Positions 25,102 to 35,700 of a stretch of 64,000 bases of DNA are shown one piece after another. The position numbers and the translations under genes are program-made. Source of the stretch: Kaistia soli DSM 19436 (GTDB lineage Bacteria > Pseudomonadota > Alphaproteobacteria > Rhizobiales > Kaistiaceae). Where the stretch lies: contig NZ_FQUP01000004.1 of assembly GCF_900129325.1 (NCBI RefSeq), positions 521,001 through 585,000 on the forward strand, given 5' to 3'. A model generated the notes under the pieces. That model was not told the origin of the DNA and did no database searches. It was given only the letters and a program-made list of their open reading frames with translations. Position 1 is the first letter of the stretch. Every line of letters starts with the position of its first letter.

Positions 25102-26145
25102 ATGGACGCCGCACCGACCGAACTTTCCGCCCTGCCGCCCGGCCATCCGCCGGTGGCGCGCGGCCGCATCGGCGTGCTGCTCGTCAATCTCGGGACGCCT
25201 GATGCCACCGACTACTGGTCGATGCGCCGTTATCTGAAGGAGTTCCTTTCAGACCGCCGCGTGATCGAGGTACCGCGGCTCATCTGGTGGCCGATCCTCA
25301 ACCTGATCATCCTGACCTTCCGGCCGAAGAAATCCGGCCACGCCTACGCCTCGATTTGGAACAAGGAGCGCAACGAATCCCCGCTGCGCACCATTACGCG
25401 GGCGCAGGCCGAAAAGCTCGCGCCGCGATTCGCGGACGACAAGCGCATCGTCGTCGACTGGGCGATGCGCTACGGCACACCCTCGATCGAGGAACGGCTG
25501 ACCGCGATGAAAGCAGCGGGCTGCGAGCGCATCCTGATCGCGCCGCTCTATCCGCAATATGCCGCGTCGACGACCGCGACGGTCAACGACAAGGCCTTCG
25601 AGGTGCTGAAGGCGATGCGCTGGCAGCCGGCGATCCGCACGCTGCCGCCCTATCACGACGATCCCGTCTATATCGACGCGCTGGCGCGCTCGATGCAGAA
25701 ATCGATCGCGGCGCTCGATTTCGAGCCGGAGCTTGTACTGGCCTCGTTCCACGGCCTGCCGAAGGAATATCTCGACAAAGGCGATCCCTATCACTGCCAT
25801 TGCCACAAGACGGCGCGGCTGCTGCGCGATCGTCTCGGCTGGGCCAAGGACAAGTTGAAACTCACCTTCCAGTCGCGCTTCGGGCGCGCCGAATGGCTGC
25901 AGCCCTATACCGACGTGACAGTCGAGGCGCTTGCCAAGAGCGGCGTCAAGCGGCTCGCCGTAGTCAGCCCTGGTTTTGCCGCCGATTGCGTCGAGACGCT
26001 GGAAGAAATCGCCATGCAGAATGGCGACATCTTCCGCGAGCATGGCGGCGAGCATTTCGCGGCCCTGCCCTGCCTCAACGACAGCGAAGAGAGCATTGCC
26101 CTCTTCGAACATCTCGTCCGCCGCGAACTGGCGGGCTGGATCTGA
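25102..26145 (+). CDS. hemH: ferrochelatase
   Basis: Inserts ferrous iron into protoporphyrin IX, the last step of heme synthesis (347 aa, usual length). Signature features are VLLVNLGTPDA at the N-terminus, the active-site His in ASFHGLPKEYL, and the family segment HCHCHKTARLLRDRLG followed by LTFQSRFGRAEWLQPYTD. The C-terminal region has the conserved Glu in VSPGFAADCVETLEEI. The frame is open further upstream, but the ATG at 25102 is the natural start. It is not linked here to other heme genes; heme is used by the b561 and the globin elsewhere in the window. Confidence 0.95.
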   Translation: MDAAPTELSALPPGHPPVARGRIGVLLVNLGTPDATDYWSMRRYLKEFLSDRRVIEVPRLIWWPILNLIILTFRPKKSGHAYASIWNKERNESPLRTITRAQAEKLAPRFADDKRIVVDWAMRYGTPSIEERLTAMKAAGCERILIAPLYPQYAASTTATVNDKAFEVLKAMRWQPAIRTLPPYHDDPVYIDALARSMQKSIAALDFEPELVLASFHGLPKEYLDKGDPYHCHCHKTARLLRDRLGWAKDKLKLTFQSRFGRAEWLQPYTDVTVEALAKSGVKRLAVVSPGFAADCVETLEEIAMQNGDIFREHGGEHFAALPCLNDSEESIALFEHLVRRELAGWI

Positions 26146-26157
26146 GGCGAGCGCGGC

Positions 26158-27618
26158 TCAACCGGCCGCCGCTTCCTTCATCAGCGGGTAATAGCGCTGC
26201 CAGAGCGCATAACGCGCCTCATACGCCTTGGCGAGCGCGGGATCCGGCATGTAAGTCCTGAGCCGCTTCGGCGGCGGGCAGACCTCGCGCGGCGAAAGGC
26301 CGGTCGCCGCGATCCGCGCCAGCCGCGCCGCGCCGAACGCGCCGCCGAGTTCGCCGTCCTCGACGGTGTGCACCGGGATGCCGAGCACATTCGCCATGAT
26401 CGACGCCCAAAGCGCCGAGCGCGAGCCGCCGCCGACGAGATCGATCTCCGCGACATGGCTGCCGGCCGCTTCGAGCACCGCCTGGCAACTCCGCGTGGCG
26501 AACGCGACGCCTTCGAGCACCGCCTGCGTCAGCGCAGCGCGATCATGCTCATGCGCTAGGCCGATGAACGCGCCGCGCGCGCCGACATCGTTATGCGGCG
26601 TCCGCTCGCCCGAGAGATAGGGCAGGAAGAGAACAGGCGCTGGTGCTTCCACCGTCTCGCCCAGCGCCGCGAGCAGTTCGCCTTCCTTGACGCCGACAAG
26701 GTTCGAATACCAGGACAGCGCCGAAGCTGCCGAGAGCATGACGCCCATCTGGTGCCAGGTCTCGGGGATGGCGTGGCAGAAGGCATGGACCGCAGAGGCA
26801 GGATTCGGCAGGAACCTGTCGGTCGTGACCCAGAGAACGCCGGATGTGCCGAGCGACAGGAACGCCGAGCCGGCAGCAATCGCGCCGAGCCCGACCGCGG
26901 CGGCCGCATTGTCGCCCGCACCGCCCGCAACGACAGGCGGCGTCGCCATGCCCCAGCGCTTTGCGAGTTCGGCGTCGAGCGGCCCGCCGGATTGCGATCC
27001 CTCGACGAGGCGCGGCATGAAGCTGCGATCAAGCCCGGTGGCGGCGAGCACCGTATCCGACCAGTCGCGCTTGCCGACATCGAGCCAGAGCGTGCCCGAC
27101 GCGTCGGACATCTCGTCCACCTTATCGCCGGTCATACGGTAGCGGACATAAGCCTTTGGCAGCAGAACGCTGCGGGTGCGGGCGAAGATTTCCGGCTCAT
27201 GCTTTCGCACCCAGAGCAGCTTCGGCGCGGTGAAGCCTGGCATGGCGAGATTGCCGGTGATGGCATGAAGCTCAGGGCATGCAGCCTCAAGCTCGGCGCA
27301 TTCCGCGGCCGCGCGGCCGTCATTCCAGAGGATGCACGGCCGCAGCACGGCGCCATCCTTGTCGAGCAGCGTCGCACCATGCATCTGGCCCGAGAGCGCG
27401 ATGCCGCGCGTCGCCGCGATCTCGGCCGGGAAAGCCACCGCCAATGCGTCCATGGTCTCGAGCGTCGCGGTCCACCAGCTTTCCGGATCTTGCTCCGACC
27501 AGCCGGGCTCGGGACGCTGCACCGTCAGGGGGCGCGATTCCGATCCCAAGACCGCGCCATCGCCTGACATCAGCACCGTCTTGACGCTGGACGTCCCTAT
27601 GTCGATCCCGATGAACAT
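26158..27618 (-). CDS. xylB: xylulokinase
   Basis: FGGY-family kinase of 486 aa phosphorylating D-xylulose at O5. The N-terminal ATP fold begins FIGIDIGTSSVKTVL; the substrate motif ALSGQMHGATLLDKDG with the catalytic Asp region and LWNDGRA are those of xylulokinase; the C-terminal FGGY signature lies in YLSGERTPHNDVGARGAF and GGGSRSALWASIMANVL. A strong ribosome site (AGGAGGAGG) precedes the ATG. It is divergent from xylose isomerase across 297 bases that contain a palindromic operator, so both are probably controlled by one xylose-responsive repressor encoded elsewhere. Confidence 0.95.
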   Translation of the reverse strand: MFIGIDIGTSSVKTVLMSGDGAVLGSESRPLTVQRPEPGWSEQDPESWWTATLETMDALAVAFPAEIAATRGIALSGQMHGATLLDKDGAVLRPCILWNDGRAAAECAELEAACPELHAITGNLAMPGFTAPKLLWVRKHEPEIFARTRSVLLPKAYVRYRMTGDKVDEMSDASGTLWLDVGKRDWSDTVLAATGLDRSFMPRLVEGSQSGGPLDAELAKRWGMATPPVVAGGAGDNAAAAVGLGAIAAGSAFLSLGTSGVLWVTTDRFLPNPASAVHAFCHAIPETWHQMGVMLSAASALSWYSNLVGVKEGELLAALGETVEAPAPVLFLPYLSGERTPHNDVGARGAFIGLAHEHDRAALTQAVLEGVAFATRSCQAVLEAAGSHVAEIDLVGGGSRSALWASIMANVLGIPVHTVEDGELGGAFGAARLARIAATGLSPREVCPPPKRLRTYMPDPALAKAYEARYALWQRYYPLMKEAAAG

Positions 27619-27768
27619 CTCTTCCTCCTCCTGCCGCGCCGCGCGCCGTCACCCGACAGCCCGCCAACCCGCGTTCCATTTTTGAGTTGCGTACCGCAAA
27701 TCGCGATCGTATACCACCACCAGCAGGCGTTGAGCCTCAAGCAAAGTGGCCTTTGTTTGACATTATTT

Positions 27769-27783
27769 ATTTGATTATCAAAT
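27769..27783. promoter_or_regulatory. xylA-xylB operator palindrome with promoter elements
   Basis: ATTTGAT-T-ATCAAAT is a perfect 7-1-7 palindrome in an AT-rich island of the divergent region 27619-27915. A -35-like TTGACA lies at 27757-27762 on the plus strand, so the palindrome sits over the spacer and -10 of the xylA promoter. Such TTTGAT-ATCAAA sites suit a ROK- or LacI-type xylose repressor. No regulator gene is adjacent. The rest of the region shows no gene. Confidence 0.55.
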
Positions 27784-27915
27784 CAAATACCGCATCTCCC
27801 GGGCCCCTTGCCGCATGACGTGCGCCCCTCATCCATTTGGGGGCCACATGCTCCGCCGTTCGTTTGAGCGCCTCGTCGATCGGGGCGCCGTAGCTCAACT
27901 GAGGAGGAAATGCCC

Positions 27916-29226
27916 ATGTCCCAGTTCTTCACGCAGAAGGACACCATCATGTTCGAAGGCCCGGACGCAACCTCTCCGCTGGCCTTCCGCTGGTACGACA
28001 AGGATCGGGTGGTCTTTGGCAAGCGCCTTGAGGATCATCTCCGCTTTTCGGTCGCCTATTGGCACTCATTCACCTGGCCGGGCGGCGACCCCTTTGGCGG
28101 TGAAACCTTCCTGCGCCCCTGGATGCATGGCAGCGACCCGCTGGCTCTGGCGAAGCAGAAGGCCGATGTCGCTTTTGACATGTTCCGCCTGCTCGACGTG
28201 CCTTTCTTCGCCTTCCACGATGTCGACGTAGCCCCCGAGGGAGCGACGCTCGCCGAGTCAATCGACAATCTGAAGGTGATCACCGACATCTTCGCCAAGA
28301 AGATGGAGACCGAGAAGGTTCGCCTGCTCTGGGGCACGGCCAATCTCTTCTCGCATCGCCGCTACATGGCGGGCGCTGCGACCAATCCCGATCCCGACGT
28401 CTTCACCTATGCGGTCGGCCAGGTTCGCGCGGCGATCGAGGCGACGCACAAGCTCGGCGGCGCCAACTATGTCTGCTGGGGCGGCCGCGAAGGCTATGAG
28501 ACGCTGCTCAACACCGACATGAAGCGTGAGCTCGACCAGCTCGGCCGCTTCCTCAACATGCTCGTCGAGCACAAGCACAAGATCGGCTTCAAGGGTCCGA
28601 TCCTGATCGAGCCGAAGCCGAAAGAGCCGACCAAGCACCAGTACGACTACGACACCGCAACGGTCTACGGCTTCCTGGAGCGCTACGGTCTCGCCAAGGA
28701 GGTGAAGCTCAATATCGAGCAGAACCACGCGATCCTCGCCGGGCACTCGTTCCACCACGAAGTGATGCTGGCCTTCGCGCTCGGCATCTTCGGCTCGCTT
28801 GATATCAATCGCGGCGACAATCTCCTCGGCTGGGACACTGACCAGTTCGCGATGGATGTCGGCGAACTCGTGCCGGTCTTCCACGAGTTCCTGAAGGGCG
28901 GCGGCTTCACGACCGGCGGTCTCAATTTCGACGCCAAGATCCGTCGCCAGTCGATCGACCCCGACGATCTCCTCATCGGCCATGTCGCCTCGATGGATGC
29001 CTGCGCCCGTGCTCTGATCGGCGCGGCGCGCATGCTGGAGGAAAAGGGGCTCGAAGGCCCGCTGGCCGCGCGCTATGCCGGCTGGGACAGCGCCGAGAGC
29101 AAGAGCATCCTTGCAGGCGAGCGAAGCCTCGACCAGGTCGCTGACCGCGCGCTCACGATCGCCGATCCGCAGCCGCGCTCCGGCCGCCAGGAATTGCTCG
29201 AAGGCGTCGTCAACCGCTACCTCTGA
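27916..29226 (+). CDS. xylA: xylose isomerase
   Basis: Converts D-xylose to D-xylulose (436 aa, class II length). Typical signatures are [21 protein letters not shown], the catalytic His in [13 protein letters not shown], the metal site [17 protein letters not shown] and, near the end of the barrel, [11 protein letters not shown]. The first ATG at 27910 is only three bases from GAGGAGG, while the ATG at 27916 has the optimal spacing of about nine, so I use the latter. It is divergent from xylB. No xylose ABC transporter (xylFGH) is in the window. Confidence 0.96.
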   Translation: MSQFFTQKDTIMFEGPDATSPLAFRWYDKDRVVFGKRLEDHLRFSVAYWHSFTWPGGDPFGGETFLRPWMHGSDPLALAKQKADVAFDMFRLLDVPFFAFHDVDVAPEGATLAESIDNLKVITDIFAKKMETEKVRLLWGTANLFSHRRYMAGAATNPDPDVFTYAVGQVRAAIEATHKLGGANYVCWGGREGYETLLNTDMKRELDQLGRFLNMLVEHKHKIGFKGPILIEPKPKEPTKHQYDYDTATVYGFLERYGLAKEVKLNIEQNHAILAGHSFHHEVMLAFALGIFGSLDINRGDNLLGWDTDQFAMDVGELVPVFHEFLKGGGFTTGGLNFDAKIRRQSIDPDDLLIGHVASMDACARALIGAARMLEEKGLEGPLAARYAGWDSAESKSILAGERSLDQVADRALTIADPQPRSGRQELLEGVVNRYL

Positions 29227-29251
29227 GCGGCGCTCTTCCTCATCCTGACAC

Positions 29252-29274
29252 GGGAACGGCCGTCGGCCGTTCCC
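29252..29274 (+). terminator. hairpin after xylA
   Basis: GGGAACGGCC and GGCCGTTCCC form a perfect ten-base stem with a GTC loop, 25 bases after the xylA stop. There is no T run after it, so it may act as a weak terminator or as an mRNA 3' end stabiliser. Confidence 0.5.
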
Positions 29275-29344
29275 CTCCTGCGGCGTTGTTTGCCTCGCCG
29301 CGGCGAAGCTCGTAAAGCTCGTCGCGGCAAGGTGGAGGCGCGAC

Positions 29345-30331
29345 ATGGACTTCTTTGGCTTCAATGCGACCATTCTCGTGCTGGTCGTCCTCGTCGTCCT
29401 GGTGCTGGCAGCCGGCATCAAGACCGTGCCGCAGGGCTTCAACTATACGATCGAGCGCTTCGGCCGCTACACGCGCACGCTGAAGCCCGGCCTCAACCTC
29501 ATCGTTCCCTTCGTCGACCGTATCGGCGCGAAGATGAACATGATGGAACAGGTGCTCGACGTTCCGACGCAGGAAATCATCACCAAGGACAATGCGACGG
29601 TCAGCGTCGACGGCGTCACCTTCTATCAGGTGCTGGATGCCGCGCGCGCCGCCTATGAGGTGCAGGGCCTGCAGAACGCGCTGCTCAACCTGACCATGAC
29701 CAACGTGCGCACGGTCATGGGCTCGATGGACCTCGACCAGCTCCTCTCGCATCGTGACGAGATCAACGACCGCCTGCTGCGCGTCGTCGACAGCGCAGCC
29801 TCGTCCTGGGGCATCAAGATCACGCGCATCGAGATCAAGGATATCGTACCGCCCGCCGACCTCATCGCGTCGATGGGCCGCCAGATGAAGGCCGAACGCG
29901 AGAAGCGTGCGCAGATCCTCGAGGCGGAAGGCCTCCGCCAATCCGCGATTCTGCGCGCGGAAGGCGAAAAGCAGGCGCAGATCCTGCAGGCCGAAGGCCG
30001 CCGCGAAGCGGCCTTCCGTGACGCCGAAGCGCGGGAGCGCGCCGCCGAGGCGGAGGCCAAGGCGACCGAGCTCGTCAGCCGCGCGATCGCCGCCGGCGAC
30101 GTGCAGGCGATCAACTATTTCGTCGCCCAGGGCTACACTAAGGCGATAGAGGCGCTCGCCTCGGCGCCCAATCAGAAGGTGCTGATGATGCCGATCGAGG
30201 CCGGCGCGCTGCTCGGCTCGATCGGCGGCATTGCCGAGATTGCCCGCGAGGCCTTTGGCACGGAGCCGTCCTCGCCGCGTGGCCCGACGCGCCGCAACCC
30301 CTCCGTTCCGCGCACCGGCGATGGCAGCTGA
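29345..30331 (+). CDS. SPFH/Band 7 (stomatin/QmcA-like) membrane protein
   Basis: 328 aa prohibitin-fold protein anchored by one N-terminal membrane segment (residues 8-25). The SPFH domain follows ([34 protein letters not shown] to [10 protein letters not shown]), then an Ala/Glu-rich coiled coil (about 175-255, [28 protein letters not shown] repeats). Such proteins form large membrane rings that organise lipids or proteases. It overlaps the following NfeD gene by 11 bases, the well-known SPFH-NfeD operon. Confidence 0.93.
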   Translation: MDFFGFNATILVLVVLVVLVLAAGIKTVPQGFNYTIERFGRYTRTLKPGLNLIVPFVDRIGAKMNMMEQVLDVPTQEIITKDNATVSVDGVTFYQVLDAARAAYEVQGLQNALLNLTMTNVRTVMGSMDLDQLLSHRDEINDRLLRVVDSAASSWGIKITRIEIKDIVPPADLIASMGRQMKAEREKRAQILEAEGLRQSAILRAEGEKQAQILQAEGRREAAFRDAEARERAAEAEAKATELVSRAIAAGDVQAINYFVAQGYTKAIEALASAPNQKVLMMPIEAGALLGSIGGIAEIAREAFGTEPSSPRGPTRRNPSVPRTGDGS

Positions 30332-30776
30332 AATGGACGCGTGGCTTGCTTCGCTCGGCGCATGGAATTGGGTGATCGTCGGGCTGGTGCTGCTCGCCCT
30401 TGAACTTTTTGCGCCCGGCGCCTTCCTCATGTGGTTCGGACTGGCGGCCATCGCCGTCGGCCTGCTGTCACTTGCCGTCGCGATGCCCTGGCAGCTGGCG
30501 GCGGTCGTCTTCGTCGTGCTGGCGGTGGTGTTCGTCATGATCGCCCGACGCCTGGCGCTCCGCCGCGCCGATGCCGAGGACGATCTCAGGCTCAACGACC
30601 GCGCTGCCCGCCTGCTCGGCCGCACCTTTGCGCTGAGCGAGGCGATCCGCGAGGGGCAGGGCCGCATCCGCGTCGACGATTCAAGCTGGGGCGTCGAAGG
30701 GCCGGATCTGCCGGCTGGAACGCTGGTGCGCGTCGTCGGCCATGACGGAACGCGGCTGAAAGTGATCGCGGCCTAA
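30321..30776 (+). CDS. NfeD family membrane protein
   Basis: Short NfeD protein (151 aa) with two to three membrane helices (about residues 14-36, 37-60) followed by the OB-fold domain at the C-terminus ([50 protein letters not shown]). NfeD proteins work with SPFH proteins, as the overlap with the upstream gene suggests; their role is in membrane protein quality control or membrane domains. The stop codon overlaps that of the convergent TetR gene (shared CTAA). Confidence 0.92.
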   Translation: MAAEMDAWLASLGAWNWVIVGLVLLALELFAPGAFLMWFGLAAIAVGLLSLAVAMPWQLAAVVFVVLAVVFVMIARRLALRRADAEDDLRLNDRAARLLGRTFALSEAIREGQGRIRVDDSSWGVEGPDLPAGTLVRVVGHDGTRLKVIAA

Positions 30777-31375
30777 GGGCTGGAGCTCTCGGGAACGGCA
30801 GGGCTGTCGCCGGCCGGCGCGACCGCGAGGATCGCCGAGAGCGTCGCGAAGATGCGGTCGGTCTCGGCTTCCGTGATCGGATTGGCATCGAAGATCTGCA
30901 GACAGCGCAGCCCCTCGACCACCAGGAACGTCATCAGAGCGATCTCCGGCTCGCGCGCCTTCCTGAGACACTCGACAATGCGCTGATTGTGATCGCGGAT
31001 CGGCTCCAGCAGCTCGGGGGTCTCGGCCATCGCGGCGAGGAAGCCCTGCGCACCGCCGGGCTTCGCGGCAGGTGTGGCGCAGAAGGAGCGCATCAGCGCC
31101 AGCGCGACGCTGGAGCCATCCGACGGCGCCGCGTCACCTGCCAGTCCGGCCGACCGTTCGACCGTTTCAAGGTGACGTTCGATGATCGCTTTGATCAGCG
31201 ACGCCTTCGTTGGAAAATGATACAGTAGACCACCTTTGGAAACGCCAGCCTTCTCGGCGACGGCATCAAGGGACAGATGGGCCGGCCCTACCGCATGGGC
31301 AACGGCGGTCGCTGCCTCCATAATGCGATCGCGCGTGCTGCTGCGCGGGGGCTTGAGCGGCTGTTGCTCGTCCAC
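30773..31375 (-). CDS. TetR family transcriptional regulator
   Basis: 200 aa repressor. The helix-turn-helix is at about residues 17-63 (RDRIMEAATAVAHAVGPAHLSLDAVAEKAGVSKGGLLYHFPTKASLI), with a TetR C-terminal ligand domain after it. An ATG at 31420 gives a longer frame, but the GTG at 31375 has AGGAG about six bases upstream, so I take GTG. It is divergent from the RND efflux genes, with a palindrome in the shared promoter, so it is expected to repress the pump until an inducer binds. Confidence 0.9.
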   Translation of the reverse strand: MDEQQPLKPPRSSTRDRIMEAATAVAHAVGPAHLSLDAVAEKAGVSKGGLLYHFPTKASLIKAIIERHLETVERSAGLAGDAAPSDGSSVALALMRSFCATPAAKPGGAQGFLAAMAETPELLEPIRDHNQRIVECLRKAREPEIALMTFLVVEGLRCLQIFDANPITEAETDRIFATLSAILAVAPAGDSPAVPESSSP

Positions 31376-31452
31376 ACTGTCTCCTGGGCTCGGGCCGAAC
31401 GTTGCCAGGATGCAACGCAATGGCGCAAGATGTGTTGCCGCATTGCAGCATG

Positions 31453-31479
31453 TTGACTTGACCGTCCAGACGGTACACT
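31453..31479 (+). promoter_or_regulatory. efflux promoter with TetR-type operator
   Basis: TTGACT at 31453-31458 and TACACT at 31474-31479 could be -35 and -10 (15-base spacing, short). Between them lies the palindrome ACCGTC-CA-GACGGT at 31461-31474, ideally placed for the divergent TetR protein to block the promoter. Confidence 0.5.
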
Positions 31480-31501
31480 CTTTTATGCTGCACGATCAAG
31501 G

Positions 31502-32773
31502 ATGCTTGCTGAGAAGCGTTCTGACACATTGATCGATGCAGAAATGGTTGCCGATTGGGCGGCAACCCAAAAGCTGGATAGCCTCATGGTGCGTGCCATC
31601 ATCGCCACGGTGTTCCTGATCATCGTGGGCGCAATCTGCGGCCTGCTGATCTTCATGAACGTGTTTTTCGACAAGGCGACGGCGCAGTTCTTCGCCAGCA
31701 TGAAGCGCCCGGTCGTAACGGTCTCGGCCATCGAGGTGCAGCCGACCACATGGAAGCCCGGCATCTCCGCCGTTGGCACCGTGGCCGCCTCGCAGGGCGT
31801 CGACGTCTCGGTTCAGGCTGGCGGCATCGTCGAGCAGATCCTGTTCAAGGCCAACGACAAGGTCGAGAAGGGCCAGCTTCTGGTCCAGATCGATGACGCC
31901 GTCGATCGCGCCGGCCTCGCCAGCGCCAAGACATCGGTTTCGGTCGCGCAGGATGCGCTGACCCGCTCGCAGGCGCTGCTCGACCGCAAGGTCGGGACTA
32001 TCGCTTCGCTGCAGGATTCGCAGAACAATCTCGACAAGGCCAAGGGTTCGCTGCAGCAGATCGAGGCGACGGTCGACCAGAAGGCGATCAAGGCACCGTT
32101 TGCCGGCACGATCGGCATTCCGAAGATCGATGTCGGTCAGTATGTCCAGCCCGCCACGGTAGTCGCGACGTTGCAGGATCTCGACACGATGAAGGTCAAC
32201 TTCACCGTGCCGGAACAGCAGCTCGGCTCGCTGAAGATCGGCCAGACGGCAAAGTTCGGCCTGACCGAGGACAAGCTGACCTATACGGGCCAGATCACCG
32301 GCATCGATCCGAAGATCGACCAGGCATCGCGCCTCGTCACCGTGCAGGCCCTGGTCAGCAATTCCGATGGCGCGCTGCGGCCCGGCATGTTCATCCATGT
32401 CCGCGTCGACCTGCCGGTCGAGAACAATGTGATCGCCGTGCCGCAGACCGCCGTCACGATCAGCCTCTATGGCACCTATGTTTATGTGATCGACAAGGCG
32501 GACCCGGCTCCCGCCGCTGCGGCGCCTGCCGCTGCGCAGGGCGCGGCCGCGGCAGCCCCCGCTGCTCCTGCTGGGCCTGAGCTCGTCGCCAAGCAGGTCT
32601 TCGTCACAACAGGCCGCCGCTCGGATGACACGATCGAGATCGTCAAGGGTCTCACTCCGGGGCAGCTCATCGCGACCTCGGGCCAGAACAAGCTTTCGCC
32701 CGGCGCCCCCGTCGCGATCGACAAGGACGGCGAGCCACCGGAAGGTGCCGTGAAGCCTGCGGGAGCGCTCTGA
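31502..32773 (+). CDS. RND efflux periplasmic adaptor (membrane fusion protein)
   Basis: HlyD/AcrA-type adaptor of 423 aa linking the RND pump to an outer-membrane channel. It has one N-terminal membrane anchor (about residues 31-53), a lipoyl half (GTVAASQGVDVSVQAGGIVEQILFKANDKVEKGQLLVQID), a short coiled coil (residues 135-185), the second lipoyl half (KAIKAPFAGTIGIPKIDVGQYV) and beta-barrel. A low-complexity Ala/Pro linker (about 336-360) interrupts the C-terminal domain. The start is uncertain: ATG at 31502, 31544 or 31586; the last gives a compact anchor of the usual type. Confidence 0.9.
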   Translation: MLAEKRSDTLIDAEMVADWAATQKLDSLMVRAIIATVFLIIVGAICGLLIFMNVFFDKATAQFFASMKRPVVTVSAIEVQPTTWKPGISAVGTVAASQGVDVSVQAGGIVEQILFKANDKVEKGQLLVQIDDAVDRAGLASAKTSVSVAQDALTRSQALLDRKVGTIASLQDSQNNLDKAKGSLQQIEATVDQKAIKAPFAGTIGIPKIDVGQYVQPATVVATLQDLDTMKVNFTVPEQQLGSLKIGQTAKFGLTEDKLTYTGQITGIDPKIDQASRLVTVQALVSNSDGALRPGMFIHVRVDLPVENNVIAVPQTAVTISLYGTYVYVIDKADPAPAAAAPAAAQGAAAAAPAAPAGPELVAKQVFVTTGRRSDDTIEIVKGLTPGQLIATSGQNKLSPGAPVAIDKDGEPPEGAVKPAGAL

Positions 32774-32775
32774 TC

Positions 32776-35700
32776 ATGGGTTTCTCGGAGATCTTCATCC
32801 GCCGCCCGGTCTTGTCGACCGTGGTGAGCCTGCTCATCCTGCTGCTCGGCGCGCAGGGCATCCTCTCGATGTCCATCCGCCAGTATCCGAAGGTCGACGA
32901 GACCGTGATCACGGTCACAACCGTGTATTCGGGCGCCAGCGCCGACGTGATCCAGGGCTTCATCACCTCGACGATCACCAAGTCGGTTTCGGCGGCCGAA
33001 GGCGTCGACTACGTCACCTCCTCGAGCGCGCTGGGTCTCTCCACCGTCTCCGTGCACATGCGCCTCAACACCGATCCCGACAAGGCGTTGACCGAGGTCA
33101 TCGCCAAGGTCCAGCAGGTGCGCGGCGATCTGCCGACCGAAGCCAAGGACCCGGTCATCCAGAAGGGAACGGGCTTCTCCTTCGCGCTGATGTATCTCGC
33201 GGCGCGCAGCGACACGATGAATGCGCAGCAGCTGACCGACTACCTGATCCGCGTCATCCAGCCGCGCTTTGCCACGGTGAACGGCGTTGCGAATGCCGAA
33301 GTGCTTGGCGCGCAGGAATTCGCGATGCGCGTCTGGCTCGACCCGATGGCCATGGCTTCGCGCCAGGTCACGGCGACAGACGTCCTCTCCGCGATCACCT
33401 CGTCCAACTTCCTGTCGGCGCCCGGCAAGACCAAGAACGACTATTACGCCTATTCGATCGAGGCGAAGACGACACTCCAGGACCCCGAGACCTTCGGCGC
33501 CTTGCCGATCCGCACCAATGGCGATGAAGTCGTGCGGCTGCGCGACGTCGCGCGCGTGGAGCTCGCCGCGGCCTCCAACGACGCGCGCGTCCGCTTCAAC
33601 GGCAAGGACGGCGTGTTCCTCGGCATCTTCCAGACGCCGTCGGCCAATCCACTCGACGTCGCCTCCGGCGTGCGCGCCGAGCTGCCGTTGATCCAGTCGT
33701 CACTGCCGACGGGCATGACGATCGACCTCGTCTATGACTCGACCGAAGCGATCAGCGCCTCGATCGAAGAGGTGCTGCACACGATCCTCGAGGCGGCGGC
33801 CATCGTCGTCGTCGTCATCCTGCTGTTCCTCGGCTCGTTCCGCTCGGTCATCATCCCGATCGTCACGATTCCACTGTCGCTGATCGGCGTCTGCTTCATC
33901 CTCTGGGCGCTCGGCTATTCGCTGAACACGCTGACGCTGCTCGCGATGGTGCTGGCCATCGGCCTCGTCGTCGACGACGCCATCGTCGTGGTGGAGAACA
34001 TCCACCGCCATATCGACGAGGGCCTGAAGCCGATGAAGGCGGCGATCGTCGGCATGCAGGAGATCACCGGCGCCGTCATCTCGATGACGGTGACGCTCGC
34101 CGCGGTCTATGCGCCGATCGCCTTTACACAGGGCGTTACGGGCGCGCTGTTCCGTGAATTCGCGCTGACGCTGGCCGGCGCGGTGGTGATTTCCGGCTTC
34201 GTCGCGCTGACGGTATCGCCGATGATGGCGGCCCTGATCCTGAAGCCAGGTGGCGGCCGTCTGCAGCGTTTCGTCGACCATATCTTCGAGAAGTTCAGCG
34301 GTTGGTACGGCCGCCGGCTCGAAGGCTCGCTGAAGGTACGGCCCATCACGCTTCTGCTCGTCGTGATCGTCATGGGCACCGTCGGGTTCCTGTTCGTCAA
34401 CACGAAGTCCGAGCTCGCGCCTGACGAAGACCAGGGCGCGCTGTTCGCCCTCATCAACGCGCCGCAATATGCGACAGTCGACTATACGCAGCACTATGTC
34501 GACCAGATCGCCGAGCGCACCGCCGACATTCCCGAGCGGGACGCCCTCTTCTCGATCGCCGGTTCCAGTGGTGCCAACTCAGCCTTCTCGGGCATGGTGC
34601 TGAAGCCCTGGGGCCAGCGCACGCGATCGCAGGCGGAAGTGCAGCAGGACGTCCAAGGTCGCCTCGACAAGGTCGCTGGCGTCCAGGCCTTCGTCTTCGG
34701 CATCCCGTCACTGCCGGGTACCGGCGGCGGCCTGCCGATCCAGATGGTCGTTCAGTCAACCGCTACGGCCGACCGCGTCTATGATGTCGCCGAAGAGATC
34801 AAGAACCGCGCCCAGGCGTCGGGCAAGTTCATCGTGGTCCAGAACTCGCTCTCCTTCGATACGCCGAAGGTGAACCTGACCATCGACCGCGCCCGCGCCG
34901 CCGCCCTCGGCGTTTCGGTCGCCGATATCGGCAATACGCTGACGCTGCTCGTCGGCGAGAACGGCATCTCGAAGTTCGACCGCGAAGCACGCGCCTACGA
35001 CATCATCACGCAGGTGCCGCAGCAGTATCGCAACAATCCGGAAAGCCTCGGCACGTTCTTCGTGCGCTCGCAGTCCGGCAAGATGGTGCCGCTGTCGGCG
35101 GTGGTGTCGATCTCGACAACGGGTTCGGCACCGGCGATCGAGCAGTTCAACCAGCTGAATTCGGCAACGCTCTCGGCGCTGCCGGTTCCGGGCATCACAT
35201 CCGGTACCGGTCTCGCCGCGCTGCAGGAGATCGCCCGCGAGGTGATGCCGCAAGGCTTCTTCATCGAATATGCCGGCCAGTCGCGTACCGAGATCGAGAC
35301 CGGCAACACGCTGCTGATCGTGTTCGGCCTCGCCATCGTTGTCATTTATCTGGTGCTGGCCGCCCAGTTCGAGAGCTTCCGCGATCCGCTCATCATCATG
35401 ATGTCGGTTCCGTTGTCGCTGTTCGGCGCCATTGCCGTGCTCAATATCTGCTCGCGGCTCGGCAATTTCGTACCGGCGCTGTCTGGCGGGACGCTCAACA
35501 TCTACAGTCAGGTCGGCCTGATCACGCTTGTCGGCCTGATCACGAAGCACGGCATCCTGATGGTGGAGTTCGCCAACCAGCAGCGCGAGCTGCGTGGCCT
35601 CTCGAAGCATGAGGCGATCGTCGAGGCAGCGCGCGTCCGCCTGCGCCCGATTCTGATGACCACCGCGGCCATGGTGTTCGGCGTCGTTCCGCTGATCACC

